Assembly: GCF_009906835.1 (NCBI RefSeq)
Contig: NZ_CP047652.1
Coordinates: forward strand, 505,001 to 569,000
Reading direction: 5' to 3'
Length of the DNA stretch: 64,000 nucleotides
Source of the DNA: Aristophania vespae
GTDB lineage: Bacteria > Pseudomonadota > Alphaproteobacteria > Acetobacterales > Acetobacteraceae
Shown: positions 1 through 10,063 of the stretch, one piece after another
How positions within the stretch are numbered: the first letter of the stretch is position 1
Layout of the letters: every line of letters starts with the position of its first letter
The notes under the pieces: generated by a model
Seen by the model: the letters and a program-made list of their open reading frames with translations, nothing else
Told to the model about the DNA's origin: nothing
The model's database searches: none
Program-made: the position numbers and the translations under genes

Positions 1-331
1 TTCTGAAGTAGGGTTGGTTGTTGCGGCTTATGAGCGCCTCAGAGCAGAAGGCGTTAAAGCGCGTGTCGTCTCTATGCCAAGTCTCGATCTTTTTGAAGAG
101 CAGGATCAGGCTTATCGTGACAGCGTCCTTCCTCCTTCGGTTAAGGCAAGAGTTGGCGTTGAAATGGCATCGCCTATCGGTTGGGACCGTTATGTAGGTC
201 CAGAAGGCAAAATGATTGCTATGCCAGGCTTTGGTGCCTCCGCACCAGCAGGTCAACTTATGAAGAAATTCGGCTTTACTGTTGATGACGTTTATGAGGC
301 CGCCAAGGCTTTATTGGCAGCTCGTCACTAA
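1..331 (+). CDS. tkt: transketolase, C-terminal end (partial, cut by window start)
   Basis: Only the last ~109 residues are present; the frame is open from base 2 and reads SEVGLVVAAYERL onward. This matches the C-terminal domain of transketolase: the G-S-E-V strand, the stretch SMPSLDLFEEQD and the terminal glycine-rich GFGASAPAG segment. Transketolase moves two-carbon ketol units between sugar phosphates using thiamine diphosphate in the cytoplasm. The catalytic ThDP and pyrimidine domains lie outside the window. It sits 21 bp upstream of tal-pgi and is the first visible gene of the pentose-phosphate operon. The family call is firm; which paralogue it is cannot be judged. Confidence 0.93.
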   Translation, partial: SEVGLVVAAYERLRAEGVKARVVSMPSLDLFEEQDQAYRDSVLPPSVKARVGVEMASPIGWDRYVGPEGKMIAMPGFGASAPAGQLMKKFGFTVDDVYEAAKALLAARH

Positions 332-352
332 AGTAAGATTTAAGGAAAAGAA

Positions 353-3205
353 ATGACCAAAAACAATGAGGGTAATTCCCTAAAAAGACTGGCCGAACAC
401 GGCCAGTCACCATGGTTCGATTTCATCCGTCGTGATTTTACAGCCAATGGTTCGCTGAAAAAAATGGTAGAAGAAGATGGGTTAATGGGGGTCACGTCTA
501 ACCCCGCCATTTTCGAAAAAGCTATTGGTCATGGCGCAGAATATGAGTCAGAAGTTCGTAGTCTTCTGGCAAAACATAATCTTTCAGCTGGTGAGCTATA
601 TGAGCATATCGCCATTGAAGATATTCGTGATGCCTGTGCTGTTTTAAAGCCAGTATTTGACAAAACAAAAAAGCGCGATGGTTATGTTAGCCTAGAAGTT
701 TCGCCTTATATTGCCTATGACCAGGCAGCAACAATTGCTGATGCCCGTCGGCTCTGGAAAGAAGTTAATCGTGAAAACCTCATGATTAAAATTCCAGCCA
801 CAGCAGAAGGCACACGCGCTGTTAAAGATGCTATTGCCGATGGCATCAATGTTAACGTTACGCTTTTATTTTCGCTCAATGCTTATAAGGCTGTTCTAGA
901 ATCTTATATTCAGGGCCTGGAAGCGCGCGTTCAAAAAGGCCAGAGCATTGATCATCTGGCAAGTGTGGCGTCTTTCTTTGTGAGCCGTATCGATTCAAAA
1001 ATTGATGCTGAGATTGATCGCCGCATTGCTGAAAATGCTCCAGAAGCGGCAGAGCTGAAAAAACTGCGTGGTAAAGTTGCTATTGCAAACGCCAAATTAG
1101 CTTACCAACATTATTTGGAAGTAAGCAAAAGCGCACGTTGGAAAGCACTTGAAGCAAAAGGCGCACAGCCTCAACGTCTGCTCTGGGCCAGCACGGGAAC
1201 AAAAGATAAAGCCTATAGCGATGTTCTTTATGTTGAAGAGCTTATTGGGGCAGATACAGTCAACACAATCCCACCCGCAACCTTCGATGCTTTTCGTGAT
1301 CACGGAAAACTTAGAGGAAGCTTGCTTGAGGATATTGAAGGTGCCCGTAAGGTCCTGGCTGAAGCTGAGCGTCTGAATCTTAACCTTCAAAAAGTGACTG
1401 AAACACTCGTTATTGAAGGTTGTGCTTCTTTCTGTGTTGCCTTTGATGCTCTTTTAGGGGCTGTGGAGGCACGTCGTGAGGCTGTTCTTTCTGATCGTCT
1501 TGCTGAACTGAGCCTATCTTTACCCGATGAATTATCACCAGCTGTTGTTGCTGCTGAGAAAAAATGGTCAGAAGGTGGTGGGGTCCGTCGTATTTGGGCA
1601 CATGATGCATCTGTCTGGACAAATGGCCCTGAAAGCAAATGGCTCGGCTGGCTTAATGCACCACAAGATGGTCTTGCTCAATGCGACGCTTATGAGAAAT
1701 TTGCCAAAGAAGTTAAGTCACGCGGTTATAGCGACATCCTTCTTTTAGGAATGGGTGGCTCCAGCCTTGGCCCAGAAGTGCTTGAAAAAACTTTTGGTCG
1801 TGTAAGCGGGGCTGCTCAGCTTCATGTACTTGACAGTACAGACCCACAGCAAATTGCGCATTTTGCCAAACAGGTTGACCTTAAAAAGACTCTTTTTATT
1901 GTCTCCAGTAAGTCAGGTAGCACTTTAGAGCCGAATATTTTATTCGCTTATTTCTGGGAACAGGCAAAAGCAGCACTAGGACAGGATCCTGGTGAACATT
2001 TTGTTGCTGTGACTGACCCTGGTTCAGCTTTTGAGAAAAAAGCAAAAGACCATAAATTTGGTCATATTTTCCATGGTAATCCCGAAATTGGTGGACGTTA
2101 CTCAGTTCTTTCAGCTTTTGGATTAGTGCCCGCTGCTGCGGCTGGATATGATGTGCGCGCTTTCTTGGAAAGTGTCATGCTCATGGTCAGTTCATGTGAT
2201 GGCAGTGTTCCACCAGCCATGAATCCTGGAGCCCGCCTAGGACTTGCCTTAGGTGTTGCTGCAAAAACTTTCGGACGTGACAAAGTTACTCTTTGCGCCT
2301 CGGAAGGGGTCAAAGCTCTGGGTGCATGGGCTGAACAGCTTATTGCAGAGAGTACCGGCAAAATAGGTACGGGCCTTATCCCCATTGATGGCGAAACACT
2401 TGGTGAGCCTTCCGTATATGGCAATGACCGTGTGTTTGTGGAAGTTCGTCTTGGTAATGAACCATCAAATAGCCGCTTAAAAGCCCTACGTGATGCCGGA
2501 CATCCGGTTCTTTCTTTACAGCTTCATACAAAAGAGCAAATTGGTCAGGCATTCTTTGTGCTTGAATTTGCGATTGCTGTAGCAGGCTCAGTTTTGGGTA
2601 TTGATCCTTTTGATCAACCTGATGTTGAGTTCAGTAAAGTAGAAACACGTAAACTGACAGAAGCTTACGAAAAAACAGGACATCTTCCTCAAGAGGCTCC
2701 TTTTGCAACTGACGGCACTTTAGAATTCTATGCAGATGATAAAAATGCCCAGGCCCTCGGAAAAGGTGATGCTGTTTCAATCCTGAAAGCGCATTTCGGA
2801 AGAGTTAAAAAAAGCGACTATATCGGGCTTCTGGCCTATATTGAGCAAAATGCATCTCACATTGGTTGGGAGCAAGATCTTCGTCTAGCCCTCAGAGATG
2901 CATTGCATGTAGCCACTGCTGCACAGTTTGGACCTCGCTTCCTCCATTCAACTGGACAAGCCTATAAGGGTGGTCCAGATAGTGGTGTGTTCTTGCAAAT
3001 TACTGCCGATGACGCAGCAGACCTTAAGGTCCCTGGCGCTAGCTATTCATTTGGTGTGGTAAAAGCAGCTCAGGCACGTGGAGATTTCGATGTTCTCGCC
3101 TCTCGTGGACGTCGTGCTTTGCGTGTTCATGTAAAAGGATCGTTGGAAGACGGATTGAAGCGTTTAACCGCTGCTGTAAAAGATGCTCTTAAAGGAATAA
3201 AATAA
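353..3205 (+). CDS. tal-pgi: bifunctional transaldolase / glucose-6-phosphate isomerase (fusion)
   Basis: This 950-residue fusion joins two cytoplasmic sugar-phosphate enzymes. Residues ~1–370 are transaldolase: the [13 protein letters not shown] signature lies near 42–54, and the Schiff-base lysine is in MIKIPAT (K146). Residues ~390–950 are phosphoglucose isomerase: [13 protein letters not shown], the [11 protein letters not shown] sugar-phosphate motif and the second PGI signature beginning [16 protein letters not shown] near 743. Both halves look intact. The start ATG follows an AAGGAAAAG ribosome site. Its stop overlaps the gnd start (TAATG), so the two are translationally coupled. Such fusions are known from Gluconobacter and relatives. 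Joining these activities may help return pentose-cycle fructose-6-phosphate to glucose-6-phosphate, but that is inference. Confidence 0.96.
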   Translation: MTKNNEGNSLKRLAEHGQSPWFDFIRRDFTANGSLKKMVEEDGLMGVTSNPAIFEKAIGHGAEYESEVRSLLAKHNLSAGELYEHIAIEDIRDACAVLKPVFDKTKKRDGYVSLEVSPYIAYDQAATIADARRLWKEVNRENLMIKIPATAEGTRAVKDAIADGINVNVTLLFSLNAYKAVLESYIQGLEARVQKGQSIDHLASVASFFVSRIDSKIDAEIDRRIAENAPEAAELKKLRGKVAIANAKLAYQHYLEVSKSARWKALEAKGAQPQRLLWASTGTKDKAYSDVLYVEELIGADTVNTIPPATFDAFRDHGKLRGSLLEDIEGARKVLAEAERLNLNLQKVTETLVIEGCASFCVAFDALLGAVEARREAVLSDRLAELSLSLPDELSPAVVAAEKKWSEGGGVRRIWAHDASVWTNGPESKWLGWLNAPQDGLAQCDAYEKFAKEVKSRGYSDILLLGMGGSSLGPEVLEKTFGRVSGAAQLHVLDSTDPQQIAHFAKQVDLKKTLFIVSSKSGSTLEPNILFAYFWEQAKAALGQDPGEHFVAVTDPGSAFEKKAKDHKFGHIFHGNPEIGGRYSVLSAFGLVPAAAAGYDVRAFLESVMLMVSSCDGSVPPAMNPGARLGLALGVAAKTFGRDKVTLCASEGVKALGAWAEQLIAESTGKIGTGLIPIDGETLGEPSVYGNDRVFVEVRLGNEPSNSRLKALRDAGHPVLSLQLHTKEQIGQAFFVLEFAIAVAGSVLGIDPFDQPDVEFSKVETRKLTEAYEKTGHLPQEAPFATDGTLEFYADDKNAQALGKGDAVSILKAHFGRVKKSDYIGLLAYIEQNASHIGWEQDLRLALRDALHVATAAQFGPRFLHSTGQAYKGGPDSGVFLQITADDAADLKVPGASYSFGVVKAAQARGDFDVLASRGRRALRVHVKGSLEDGLKRLTAAVKDALKGIK

Positions 3206-4206
3206 TGTATATCGGAATTATTGGTTTAGGCCGCATGGGCGGCAATATTGCAGCAAGACTAACACGTCATGGGCATGATGTCGTTCTTCTCGATCGTACG
3301 CCTGAAACCTTTAACAGAACTGTTGAAAAATGCGTTGATGGCAAGGCTCACGGCGTTGAGACACTTGAAGAAATGGTTAAGGCCCTTTCTGCCGAAAAAC
3401 GTCGTGTTATCTGGATTATGCTTCCTGCTGGCGATGTCACAGAAGGTATGGTTAAAAAGGTAGCAGCCCTTTTGGGTGAAGGTGATATCATCATTGATGG
3501 TGGTAACACTTATTATAAAGATGATATCAGACGCTCTCAGGAATTAGCTAAAAAAGGCATTTCCTATATAGATGTTGGTACTTCAGGTGGCGTTTGGGGA
3601 TTAGAACGCGGCTATTGCCTCATGTATGGTGGTGAGAAATCAGCTGCTGACTTTATCGATCCTTTCCTTGAGGCTCTTGCTCCTGGTGTTGGTGATGTTG
3701 TTCCTTCACCAAACCGTCAGGAAGGCAAGCATAACCCACGTGCAGAAAAAGGTTATCTCTATTGCGGACCTGCGGGTTCAGGCCACTTTGTGAAAATGGT
3801 TCATAATGGCATTGAATACGGCATGATGCAGGCTTTTGCAGAAGGGTTTGATGTTCTAAAATCAAAGAACTCTCCGCTGGTAGCTGAAGATCAACGCTTT
3901 GATCTCAATGTGGCTGATATTGCTGAGTTATGGCGCCGCGGTAGTGTTGTTTCTTCATGGCTGCTTGATCTAACAGCACAGGCCTTAGCAAATTCTGGTG
4001 ATCTTTCCGAATTCTCGGGTCAGGTCCAGGATTCAGGTGAAGGCCGCTGGACAATTGAAGCTGCTATTGAGGAAGATGTTCCTGCACCTGTGATGACGGC
4101 TGCGCTCTTCACACGTTTCCGGTCACGCACGGGCAATAACTTTGCTGAGAAAGTTCTTTCAGCAATGCGCTTTGGCTTTGGTGGTCACGTCGAGCCTAAA
4201 AAGTAA
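3205..4206 (+). CDS. gnd: 6-phosphogluconate dehydrogenase, decarboxylating, short form
   Basis: Oxidises and decarboxylates 6-phosphogluconate to ribulose-5-phosphate. The N-terminal Rossmann motif [13 protein letters not shown] is at residues 4–16; substrate and catalytic residues lie in the segment [22 protein letters not shown]. At 333 residues it belongs to the short class rather than the ~470-residue enterobacterial class. The residues after the second strand read LLDRTPE; an acidic residue there usually favours NAD over NADP, so an NAD-preferring enzyme is possible but unproven. It overlaps tal-pgi by one base. A GC-rich hairpin follows the stop, so expression of the downstream genes may be partly uncoupled. 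Confidence 0.95.
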   Translation: MYIGIIGLGRMGGNIAARLTRHGHDVVLLDRTPETFNRTVEKCVDGKAHGVETLEEMVKALSAEKRRVIWIMLPAGDVTEGMVKKVAALLGEGDIIIDGGNTYYKDDIRRSQELAKKGISYIDVGTSGGVWGLERGYCLMYGGEKSAADFIDPFLEALAPGVGDVVPSPNRQEGKHNPRAEKGYLYCGPAGSGHFVKMVHNGIEYGMMQAFAEGFDVLKSKNSPLVAEDQRFDLNVADIAELWRRGSVVSSWLLDLTAQALANSGDLSEFSGQVQDSGEGRWTIEAAIEEDVPAPVMTAALFTRFRSRTGNNFAEKVLSAMRFGFGGHVEPKK

Positions 4207-4222
4207 GCTTAAAATAGAGGTG

Positions 4223-4244
4223 AGGTCGGGTTCAACCCCGACCT
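4223..4244 (+). terminator. hairpin after gnd, weak terminator or attenuator
   Basis: AGGTCGGG (4223–4230) pairs perfectly with CCCGACCT (4237–4244) around a 6-nt loop. The following bases are TATTTCTATAAA, without a clean T-run, so it may only lower read-through into the HAD gene or stabilise the gnd 3' end. Confidence 0.5.
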
Positions 4245-4267
4245 TATTTCTATAAAGAGGGGTCAAA

Positions 4268-5086
4268 ATGCGCGATAAAGATTTGCCGTTTAAAATTATT
4301 ATGTCCGATATGGACGGAACGCTTTTGCCACCTGATAAAATAATTACTCCCAAATCACTAGAAATGATTGAGCGGCTTCAGGCTGCTGACATAAAATTAT
4401 GCCTAGCAAGTGCACGCCCCCCTAAGGGCATGATGCGCTATATTAAACAATTAGATTTAAACAATATTTGTGCCGGTTTTAACGGCAGTGTTATTTTCGG
4501 CCCTCACGGCCATTTATATCGTGATATCACTCTTCCTTTGCCCTTAGTCCAGGAACTGATAAGCGCTCTTCTGCCACATCCTATTGAAATTTGGCTTCAG
4601 GATTATGAGACATGGCTTGTTGAAGATGCTAGCACTGAGCTCGTCATCTATGAGCAGGGTGTGACAGATGTTGCCCCTCGCGAAGTTGATAATTTGCTGG
4701 AACATGCCATGCCTGTTAGTCGGATTGTGGCTACAGGGCCTGATATCAATCTTATTGCCAGTTTAGAGCACAGTTTTAACAATAGTTATAAAGATCAAGC
4801 AGCAATTACGAGATCTAGCCCCTATATGCTTGATATTACGGCTCCGGTTGCGACAAAAGGTGCAGCGCTGCGCGCTATTGCTGAGCTTTATAAAATTCAA
4901 CCACAGCAAATTATTGCCATTGGTGATGCTGAAAATGATATCTCTTTGTTAGAGGAGTCGGGATTGGGCATTGCTATGGGACATGCACCTCAGGCGCTCA
5001 AAAATGTGGCGTCTTTTGTTACAGATGATAACGAAAATGAGGGCTGGGCTAATGCTGTTGAAAAAATCATTTTACCCCGGCTCTAA
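4268..5086 (+). CDS. HAD-superfamily phosphatase, Cof/type IIB
   Basis: A 272-residue haloacid-dehalogenase-type hydrolase. Motif I is SDMDGTLLPP (residues ~13–22, nucleophile and general acid aspartates). The conserved C-terminal motif IV is GDAENDISLLEESGLGIAMGHA. The central insert fits a type IIB cap as in Cof/YbiV sugar-phosphate phosphatases. The substrate cannot be read from sequence. Its place between gnd and pgl suggests removal of a sugar-phosphate side product of the pentose-phosphate route, which is inference. ATG is preceded by AAAGAGG. Confidence 0.85.
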   Translation: MRDKDLPFKIIMSDMDGTLLPPDKIITPKSLEMIERLQAADIKLCLASARPPKGMMRYIKQLDLNNICAGFNGSVIFGPHGHLYRDITLPLPLVQELISALLPHPIEIWLQDYETWLVEDASTELVIYEQGVTDVAPREVDNLLEHAMPVSRIVATGPDINLIASLEHSFNNSYKDQAAITRSSPYMLDITAPVATKGAALRAIAELYKIQPQQIIAIGDAENDISLLEESGLGIAMGHAPQALKNVASFVTDDNENEGWANAVEKIILPRL

Positions 5087-5126
5087 TTGGTCTTAGGTTA
5101 AGTCATTATTATTAAGGAACGTAATT

Positions 5127-5864
5127 ATGACCACTGATATGAAAAAAGCGTCATCAGAGGTTTTAGCAAATGCCGACGCCGTCGCTATGCGTATGGCCGA
5201 ATTGCTTATTGATGCTATCGAGACCTGTCCGGAACAAAAAGCCCGCATTGCTCTTTCAGGAGGGTCGACCCCCAAGCGCCTTTTTGAGATTTTAGCTCAG
5301 CCCGATATGGCTAAAAAAATTGATTGGTCCCGCGTAGAAATTTTTTATGGCGATGAGCGTCATGTGCCTGTGACACATGATGATAGTAACCATAAAATGG
5401 CACAAAGCTTACTTCTTTCCAAAGTGTCTCTTCCGGCATCCCAAATTCACCCTATGCCGACTTCGAGCAGTGCGAAAGAAGATGCTGCGACTTATCAGTC
5501 TATTTTACAAAAATCATATGGTAGCGATACATTAGAGCCAGGTCGGCCTTTATTTGACGTTGTTATGCTTGGTCTCGGGACAGATGGCCACACAGCGTCA
5601 CTCTTTCCAGGTGAAGAGGTGCTTGATAATGATCGTGATTGGGTTTCGATTTCAGCGCCTAAAACGGCACCTCATGATCGTCTGACTTTGACCTACAAGG
5701 CTATCCAGTCTAGCCGACTGGTTGTTTTCCTTATTACCGGGGAAAATAAAGTACCGATGCTTAAAAGATTAAAACAAGCAGATGACACGATCCCATCGGG
5801 TCGTATTAAATCTGACGGAAAAATACTCATTTTATCTGATCGTGCTGCTGCCGGAGAAGGCTAA
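5127..5864 (+). CDS. pgl: 6-phosphogluconolactonase
   Basis: Hydrolyses 6-phosphogluconolactone to 6-phosphogluconate, the step before gnd. Family motifs are clear in order: ALSGGSTPKRLFE near residues 44–56, the YGDERHVP motif, and GLGTDGHTASLFPGEE. At 245 residues it has the usual length of the DevB/Pgl family. The TAA stop directly abuts the ATG of rpiA, indicating a tightly coupled operon. Glucose-6-phosphate dehydrogenase (zwf), its usual partner, is not in this window. Confidence 0.94.
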   Translation: MTTDMKKASSEVLANADAVAMRMAELLIDAIETCPEQKARIALSGGSTPKRLFEILAQPDMAKKIDWSRVEIFYGDERHVPVTHDDSNHKMAQSLLLSKVSLPASQIHPMPTSSSAKEDAATYQSILQKSYGSDTLEPGRPLFDVVMLGLGTDGHTASLFPGEEVLDNDRDWVSISAPKTAPHDRLTLTYKAIQSSRLVVFLITGENKVPMLKRLKQADDTIPSGRIKSDGKILILSDRAAAGEG

Positions 5865-6551
5865 ATGACTGTTGCTGAATGCAAAGCAGCAGCGGGAAAA
5901 AGAGCTGCCTCCTTTGTTGAATCAGGCATGATCGTAGGACTCGGAACAGGGAGCACAGCTGCTTACTTTGTTCAGAGCCTTGGTGAACGCGTTGCTCAGG
6001 GCTTGAAGATTATAGGTGTGCCTACGTCAGAGGCAACGCGAGCATTAGCTTCATCATTATCTATTCCCTTAGGGAGTTTAGATGATTATCCCCAACTAGA
6101 TATTGTAATTGATGGGGCAGATGAAGTTGAACGCGGAACACTAAATCTAATAAAAGGACTTGGTGGCGCTTTACTGCGTGAGAAGTTAGTTGCACAGGCG
6201 GCAAAGCGTTTTGTTGTAATTGTAGATGCGACAAAGCCAGTTGAATGTCTGGGCGAGCGTGTTCCGGTTCCGGTAGAAGTTGTGCCTTTTGGCAGTAAAA
6301 GTACAGTATTGCGTTTAAGAGACGCAGGGGCTTTTGATATTACGCCGCGTCTCACATCAAGTGGTGACCATTTTATTACAGATAATGGTAACTTTATATT
6401 TGATTGTAATTTTGGGCTTATTAGAGATGTAAAAACATTATCTTCATGCTTGGATGCTATTGTTGGTGTCGTTGAACATGGAATATTTGCCCACATGACA
6501 AGTGATGTTATCATCGCTACAGAAAAGGAAATTGTGCAATGGTCGGAATGA
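5865..6551 (+). CDS. rpiA: ribose-5-phosphate isomerase A
   Basis: Interconverts ribose-5-phosphate and ribulose-5-phosphate. RpiA signatures are present: GLGTGSTAAYFV (phosphate loop), IDGADEVERG (catalytic aspartates) and LIKGLGGALLREKLVA (catalytic Glu and Lys). At 228 residues it is full length for the family. It starts immediately after the pgl stop and its 3' end overlaps gntK by 13 bp, so it lies in the middle of a compact co-translated run. Confidence 0.95.
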   Translation: MTVAECKAAAGKRAASFVESGMIVGLGTGSTAAYFVQSLGERVAQGLKIIGVPTSEATRALASSLSIPLGSLDDYPQLDIVIDGADEVERGTLNLIKGLGGALLREKLVAQAAKRFVVIVDATKPVECLGERVPVPVEVVPFGSKSTVLRLRDAGAFDITPRLTSSGDHFITDNGNFIFDCNFGLIRDVKTLSSCLDAIVGVVEHGIFAHMTSDVIIATEKEIVQWSE

Positions 6552-7120
6552 CAAACACAATGCAAAAAGAAAATGTTTCTTATTCCCAAGAGGTGGAAAT
6601 TGCTCCACATTATCTTGTCGTCATGGGCGTTTCTGGAACAGGTAAAACGACTTTAGCAAAAGGCTTAGCTGAAAGACTAAACTGGCCATTTCAGGAAGGG
6701 GATGCACTTCATCCTTTGGCCAATGTTGAAAAGATGAAAGCCGGTCAGCCTTTAAATGATGAAGACCGTGCTCCCTGGCTAAAATTATGTCATGACTGGT
6801 TAGCGAAAGAAGTTACATTAGGTCGTGGGGCTGTTCTAACCTGTTCTGCTCTTAAAAGAAAATATCGTGATGTACTGGCTCAGGGCCTGCCTGTGCAGTT
6901 TCTTTATTTGAGTCCAGAACCTGAAATTGTAAAAGATCGTTTAGTAAACCGGGTGGGGCATTATATGCCACCTTCATTATTACCAAGCCAATATGCCACT
7001 TTGGAAGAACCAACAGATGATGAGCCAGTAATCAAAGTTACGAGCTTACTTGGTCCGGCGGAACTTCTGGACAATGTGGTGGGGCTTTTAAAAACTGTTC
7101 CAGCCCCTGAAGAGTCTTAA
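6539..7120 (+). CDS. gntK: gluconokinase
   Basis: Phosphorylates gluconate to 6-phosphogluconate, feeding gluconate (a major sugar-oxidation product of acetic acid bacteria) into the pentose-phosphate route. The P-loop GVSGTGKTT is at about residues 31–39, followed by LNWPFQEGDALHP and the CSALKRKYRD segment typical of bacterial GntK. The first ATG has an AAAGGAAA ribosome site about 8 bp upstream, giving a ~25-residue N-terminal extension before the core; ATG codons at 6548 and 6560 are alternatives. It is the last gene of the operon and is followed by a bidirectional terminator. Confidence 0.93.
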   Translation: MVGMTNTMQKENVSYSQEVEIAPHYLVVMGVSGTGKTTLAKGLAERLNWPFQEGDALHPLANVEKMKAGQPLNDEDRAPWLKLCHDWLAKEVTLGRGAVLTCSALKRKYRDVLAQGLPVQFLYLSPEPEIVKDRLVNRVGHYMPPSLLPSQYATLEEPTDDEPVIKVTSLLGPAELLDNVVGLLKTVPAPEES

Positions 7121-7151
7121 TATCGAAAATTTTGATAGTTTTTAAAATAAT

Positions 7152-7171
7152 GGCTCCTTTTTAAAGGGGCC
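7152..7171. terminator. bidirectional terminator between gntK and the HerA-like gene
   Basis: GGCTCCTTT (7152–7160) pairs with AAAGGGGCC (7163–7171) with one wobble. It is flanked by A-rich sequence on the left and TTTATTTTA on the right, and can serve both convergent transcripts. Confidence 0.75.
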
Positions 7172-7177
7172 TTTATT

Positions 7178-8652
7178 TTAACTGAGTAAAGTTTGCCATG
7201 CCGGTCCTACAATCGCTACAGCTCTTTTAGATCCTTCTTCTCGCAAAATAATCATTTCGCGTTCTTCTAAATAATGAAGCTGCCGTCTTGCTCTGCTGAG
7301 CGAGTGTGTGCCGTAGAAACGGGCAAGAATTTCATCATCTGGGCATGGCTTGTTTATACGGGCTGTATTAGCTAGCAAAAGATAAAGTCCTTGAAGATCT
7401 TCAGGTAGTTGATTGGCACGTTGTAAAATATCGTGCCACTCTTCCAATTCAGCATCTTCCTGACTTATGCCAGACCGTATTGTGCCTAAAAGGCGCCTAA
7501 ATTCATCAATATCGATAACTGAGCGTGGTAGCCCTTTTAAACGAGCCCTCATCTGGAAGTCTTGGTACAAAGTGGCAAGAGAATGGTAGTAACTTTTTTC
7601 CGACTCTGTTGTTTCGCTGATGAGCTGCCAAATAAGAGCGGGATCGCTTTCTTGGAGCTGAGGTCTATTGGCTGCGTTTTTCTCTTCATCATCAGCGCGT
7701 TTTTCTGCATAAGCATCAAGCTGGGCTAATAAATCAGGGGCAGGAGGGGCAGCTTCTTTTCTTTGTCGAGGAGGGAGGTCGGGCTCAGCTTGCAAAATCA
7801 GCTCTCGCAAAGCTTCAGCTGGCACAGAGGGTTGCTCAAGCGGCATAAGGAATGGGCCAGAAGCACGGCTGGACGTCTCAACCGGACCAATCGTAATATG
7901 TTTTGGTCTTCGGGATAAAGCTGGTCCCAAAGCCATAAACTGCCCCGATTTAAATCACGAAAAGATTCAGCACTGCGCCTTTCCATGCCCAATAAATCGG
8001 CAGCTCTTGTCATATCAATATCTAAAAAGGTACGCCCCATTAGGAAATTAGAGGCTTCTGCTGCAACATTCTTGGCCAGTTTAGCCAAACGCTGTGTCGC
8101 AATAATTCCGGCCAAACCTCTTTTGCGGCCTCTGCACATTAAATTTGTCATGGCCCCAAGAGATAGTCGTCTTGCCTCATCAGAGGTATCTCCTCCGGCG
8201 GAGGGAGCAAAAAGTTGGGCTTCATCCACAACAACCAAAACGGGGTACCAATAAGCACGGGGTGCTTCAAAAAGCCCGGATAAGAAAGAGCCTACAGCTC
8301 TTAATTGTCCTTCTGTCTCCAAATTTTCCAGGTTAAGTATGACAGAGGCTCTGTGAATCCGTACTTTCTCGCCCGCTGCCTGTAATGCATTTTCACTTTG
8401 TGTATCAACATCAATGATGAGATGTCCGTATTTATCTGCAAGGGTAACAAAATCACCTTCAGGATCAATTATAACCTGCTGTACAAGGCGGGCTGTCTGT
8501 TCTAAAAGGCGCCTTAACAGGTGAGACTTCCCAGAACCAGAATTGCCCTGCACCAAAAGGCGCGTAGCCAAAAGTTCAGGCAAATCTAATGTCGCGTCAG
8601 AACCAGTGCGATCAGTTCCCAGACTAATTGGAGAGGGTTTAGAAGACGTCAT
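7178..8652 (-). pseudogene. HerA-like ATP-binding protein (DUF87 type), interrupted by one frameshift
   Basis: Two overlapping minus-strand frames, 8652 down to 7798 and 7936 down to 7178, form one gene. The first carries a Walker A motif GNSGSGKS (residues 36–43), a Walker B segment VLVVVDEAQLFAP and the IIATQR sensor region of HerA/FtsK-type P-loop ATPases. The second continues with ALGPALSRRPKHI and ends in a probable winged-helix region (SRARRQLHYLEEREMI). The first frame goes wrong after FRDLNRG. Adding one G to the G4 run (CCCC on the plus strand, 7943–7946) restores R-G-Q-F-M-A-L-G and a ~491-residue protein. Proteins of this type are DNA-translocase-like ATPases of unclear role. The break may be an assembly error (see findings). 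Confidence 0.8.
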
Positions 8653-8730
8653 GACTCTAATTTAGGGCCTTATTATTGTGAAAGCGACGATTATAAAAAC
8701 AATTATATAGGTTGAAGATTGTAAAACTGG

Positions 8731-9963
8731 TTATTGTGAAAGCCAGCGATCCAGATGGTGGCTACAGGCAAAAGCCGTAGAAAAACAGGCTTGTAATAAA
8801 TAGCCGCCTGTAGGAGCCTCCCAATCTAGCATCTCTCCACAGACAAAAATACCAGCTTGAGATTTCAGCATAAAATGCTCATCAAAAGCCTCAGATTTAA
8901 TGCCACCAGCTGTGGAAATGGCACGATCTAATGCAGCCGGTGCAACAAGCTTGAGCGGAAAGCTGGTGATCATGGAAGCAAGACTTTCATTGTCCTGGGT
9001 TTTATCACCATAATGATTGATAAGGGCTGTAGAAAAGCGATCAAATTTTAACGATTTTCGAAGGCGATTGGCACGGCTTTCACGTGGCCTCTGCTGGGAA
9101 AGGCGCTGCACAATCACTTCATGCGATAATAATGGCCTAAAATTAAGCTTAACAATAACTTCACCATTTTGCTTAATAGCGTCTCTTAGGTGAGGGGAGA
9201 GCGTATAGAGAGGTCCGCCTTCTAGTCCTCTACGGGTTAATGTGAGGTCGCCTCTAATCTGGTGTTTATCATAAGTAAGGGTAATGGCTTTAAGAATAGC
9301 ACCTTCATGTGTCTGACAAAATTCTTCAGACCAATCAGGATAAAAACCACAATTAGAAGGCTCCAGAGGGGCGCAGTTATGGGGAAACATTTGGACCCAT
9401 TGACCATCACTTCCCAGCCGAGACCAGCTAGCGCCTCCCAAGGCTAAAACACAGCCATCAAATTTATAATTAACTAACCCGGTAGCGGTCTGAAACTGTG
9501 CTTTTTGTGTTTCCAGAGAGACCAGCTTATGGCGGGCATGAAATGTCACCCCTAAATCCCGCAGCCTTTCTAGCCACGCGCGTAACAAGGGGGAGGCTTT
9601 AAATGATTTTAGAAAAACGCGGCCAGAACTTCCTGTAAAGCATGGCTGGTCAAGTCCCTCAGCCCATTCTATGAGCTGAGTGGGCGTAAAAGCACGCAAA
9701 GCAGGTTCGAGCCATGACTGTGCTTTTCCATAGCGGGAGAGCAATATTTCAAAAGGTTCACTGTGAGTGAGGTTAAGCCCCGTCCGTCCAGCAAGAAGGA
9801 ATTTAAGGCCAGCGCGCTTCATATGGTCAAAAAGATGGACAGAATAACCTTTTCGCGCCAAACATTCAGCGGCAAATAAACCAGCTGGTCCGGCGCCAAT
9901 AATGGCAATTACTTTTTTTTCAGATAATGAGGTAGCAGAATCAGGAGAGTGTTGGTTAATCAT
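8731..9963 (-). CDS. NAD(P)/FAD-dependent oxidoreductase, TIGR03862/HI0933-like flavoprotein
   Basis: A 410-residue cytoplasmic flavoprotein. The N-terminal dinucleotide-binding motif IIGAGPAGLFAAECLARKG is followed by GLKFLLAGRTGLNLTHSEP, a signature of the HI0933/BaiN family. The C-terminal segment CGEMLDWEAPTGGYLLQACF closes the FAD site. The ending around APTGGY is characteristic of the TIGR03862 branch. The substrate is unknown for this branch. It lies 78 bp upstream of the HerA-like gene on the same strand and diverges from panC. Confidence 0.85.
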   Translation of the reverse strand: MINQHSPDSATSLSEKKVIAIIGAGPAGLFAAECLARKGYSVHLFDHMKRAGLKFLLAGRTGLNLTHSEPFEILLSRYGKAQSWLEPALRAFTPTQLIEWAEGLDQPCFTGSSGRVFLKSFKASPLLRAWLERLRDLGVTFHARHKLVSLETQKAQFQTATGLVNYKFDGCVLALGGASWSRLGSDGQWVQMFPHNCAPLEPSNCGFYPDWSEEFCQTHEGAILKAITLTYDKHQIRGDLTLTRRGLEGGPLYTLSPHLRDAIKQNGEVIVKLNFRPLLSHEVIVQRLSQQRPRESRANRLRKSLKFDRFSTALINHYGDKTQDNESLASMITSFPLKLVAPAALDRAISTAGGIKSEAFDEHFMLKSQAGIFVCGEMLDWEAPTGGYLLQACFSTAFACSHHLDRWLSQ

Positions 9964-10063
9964 GAAGGTTCATTGCCATTTGTGGAAGAGTTTGTCAGGG
10001 GGGCTAGTTTATTTTTATTAAAGGCGGCCCGTAAGAAATTTTATAGGGAAAGAAAGAGATAAA

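Noticed and set aside
1097-2424. Antisense and shifted frames inside tal-pgi
   Set aside because: They are shadows of a strongly supported coding frame with no motif of their own.
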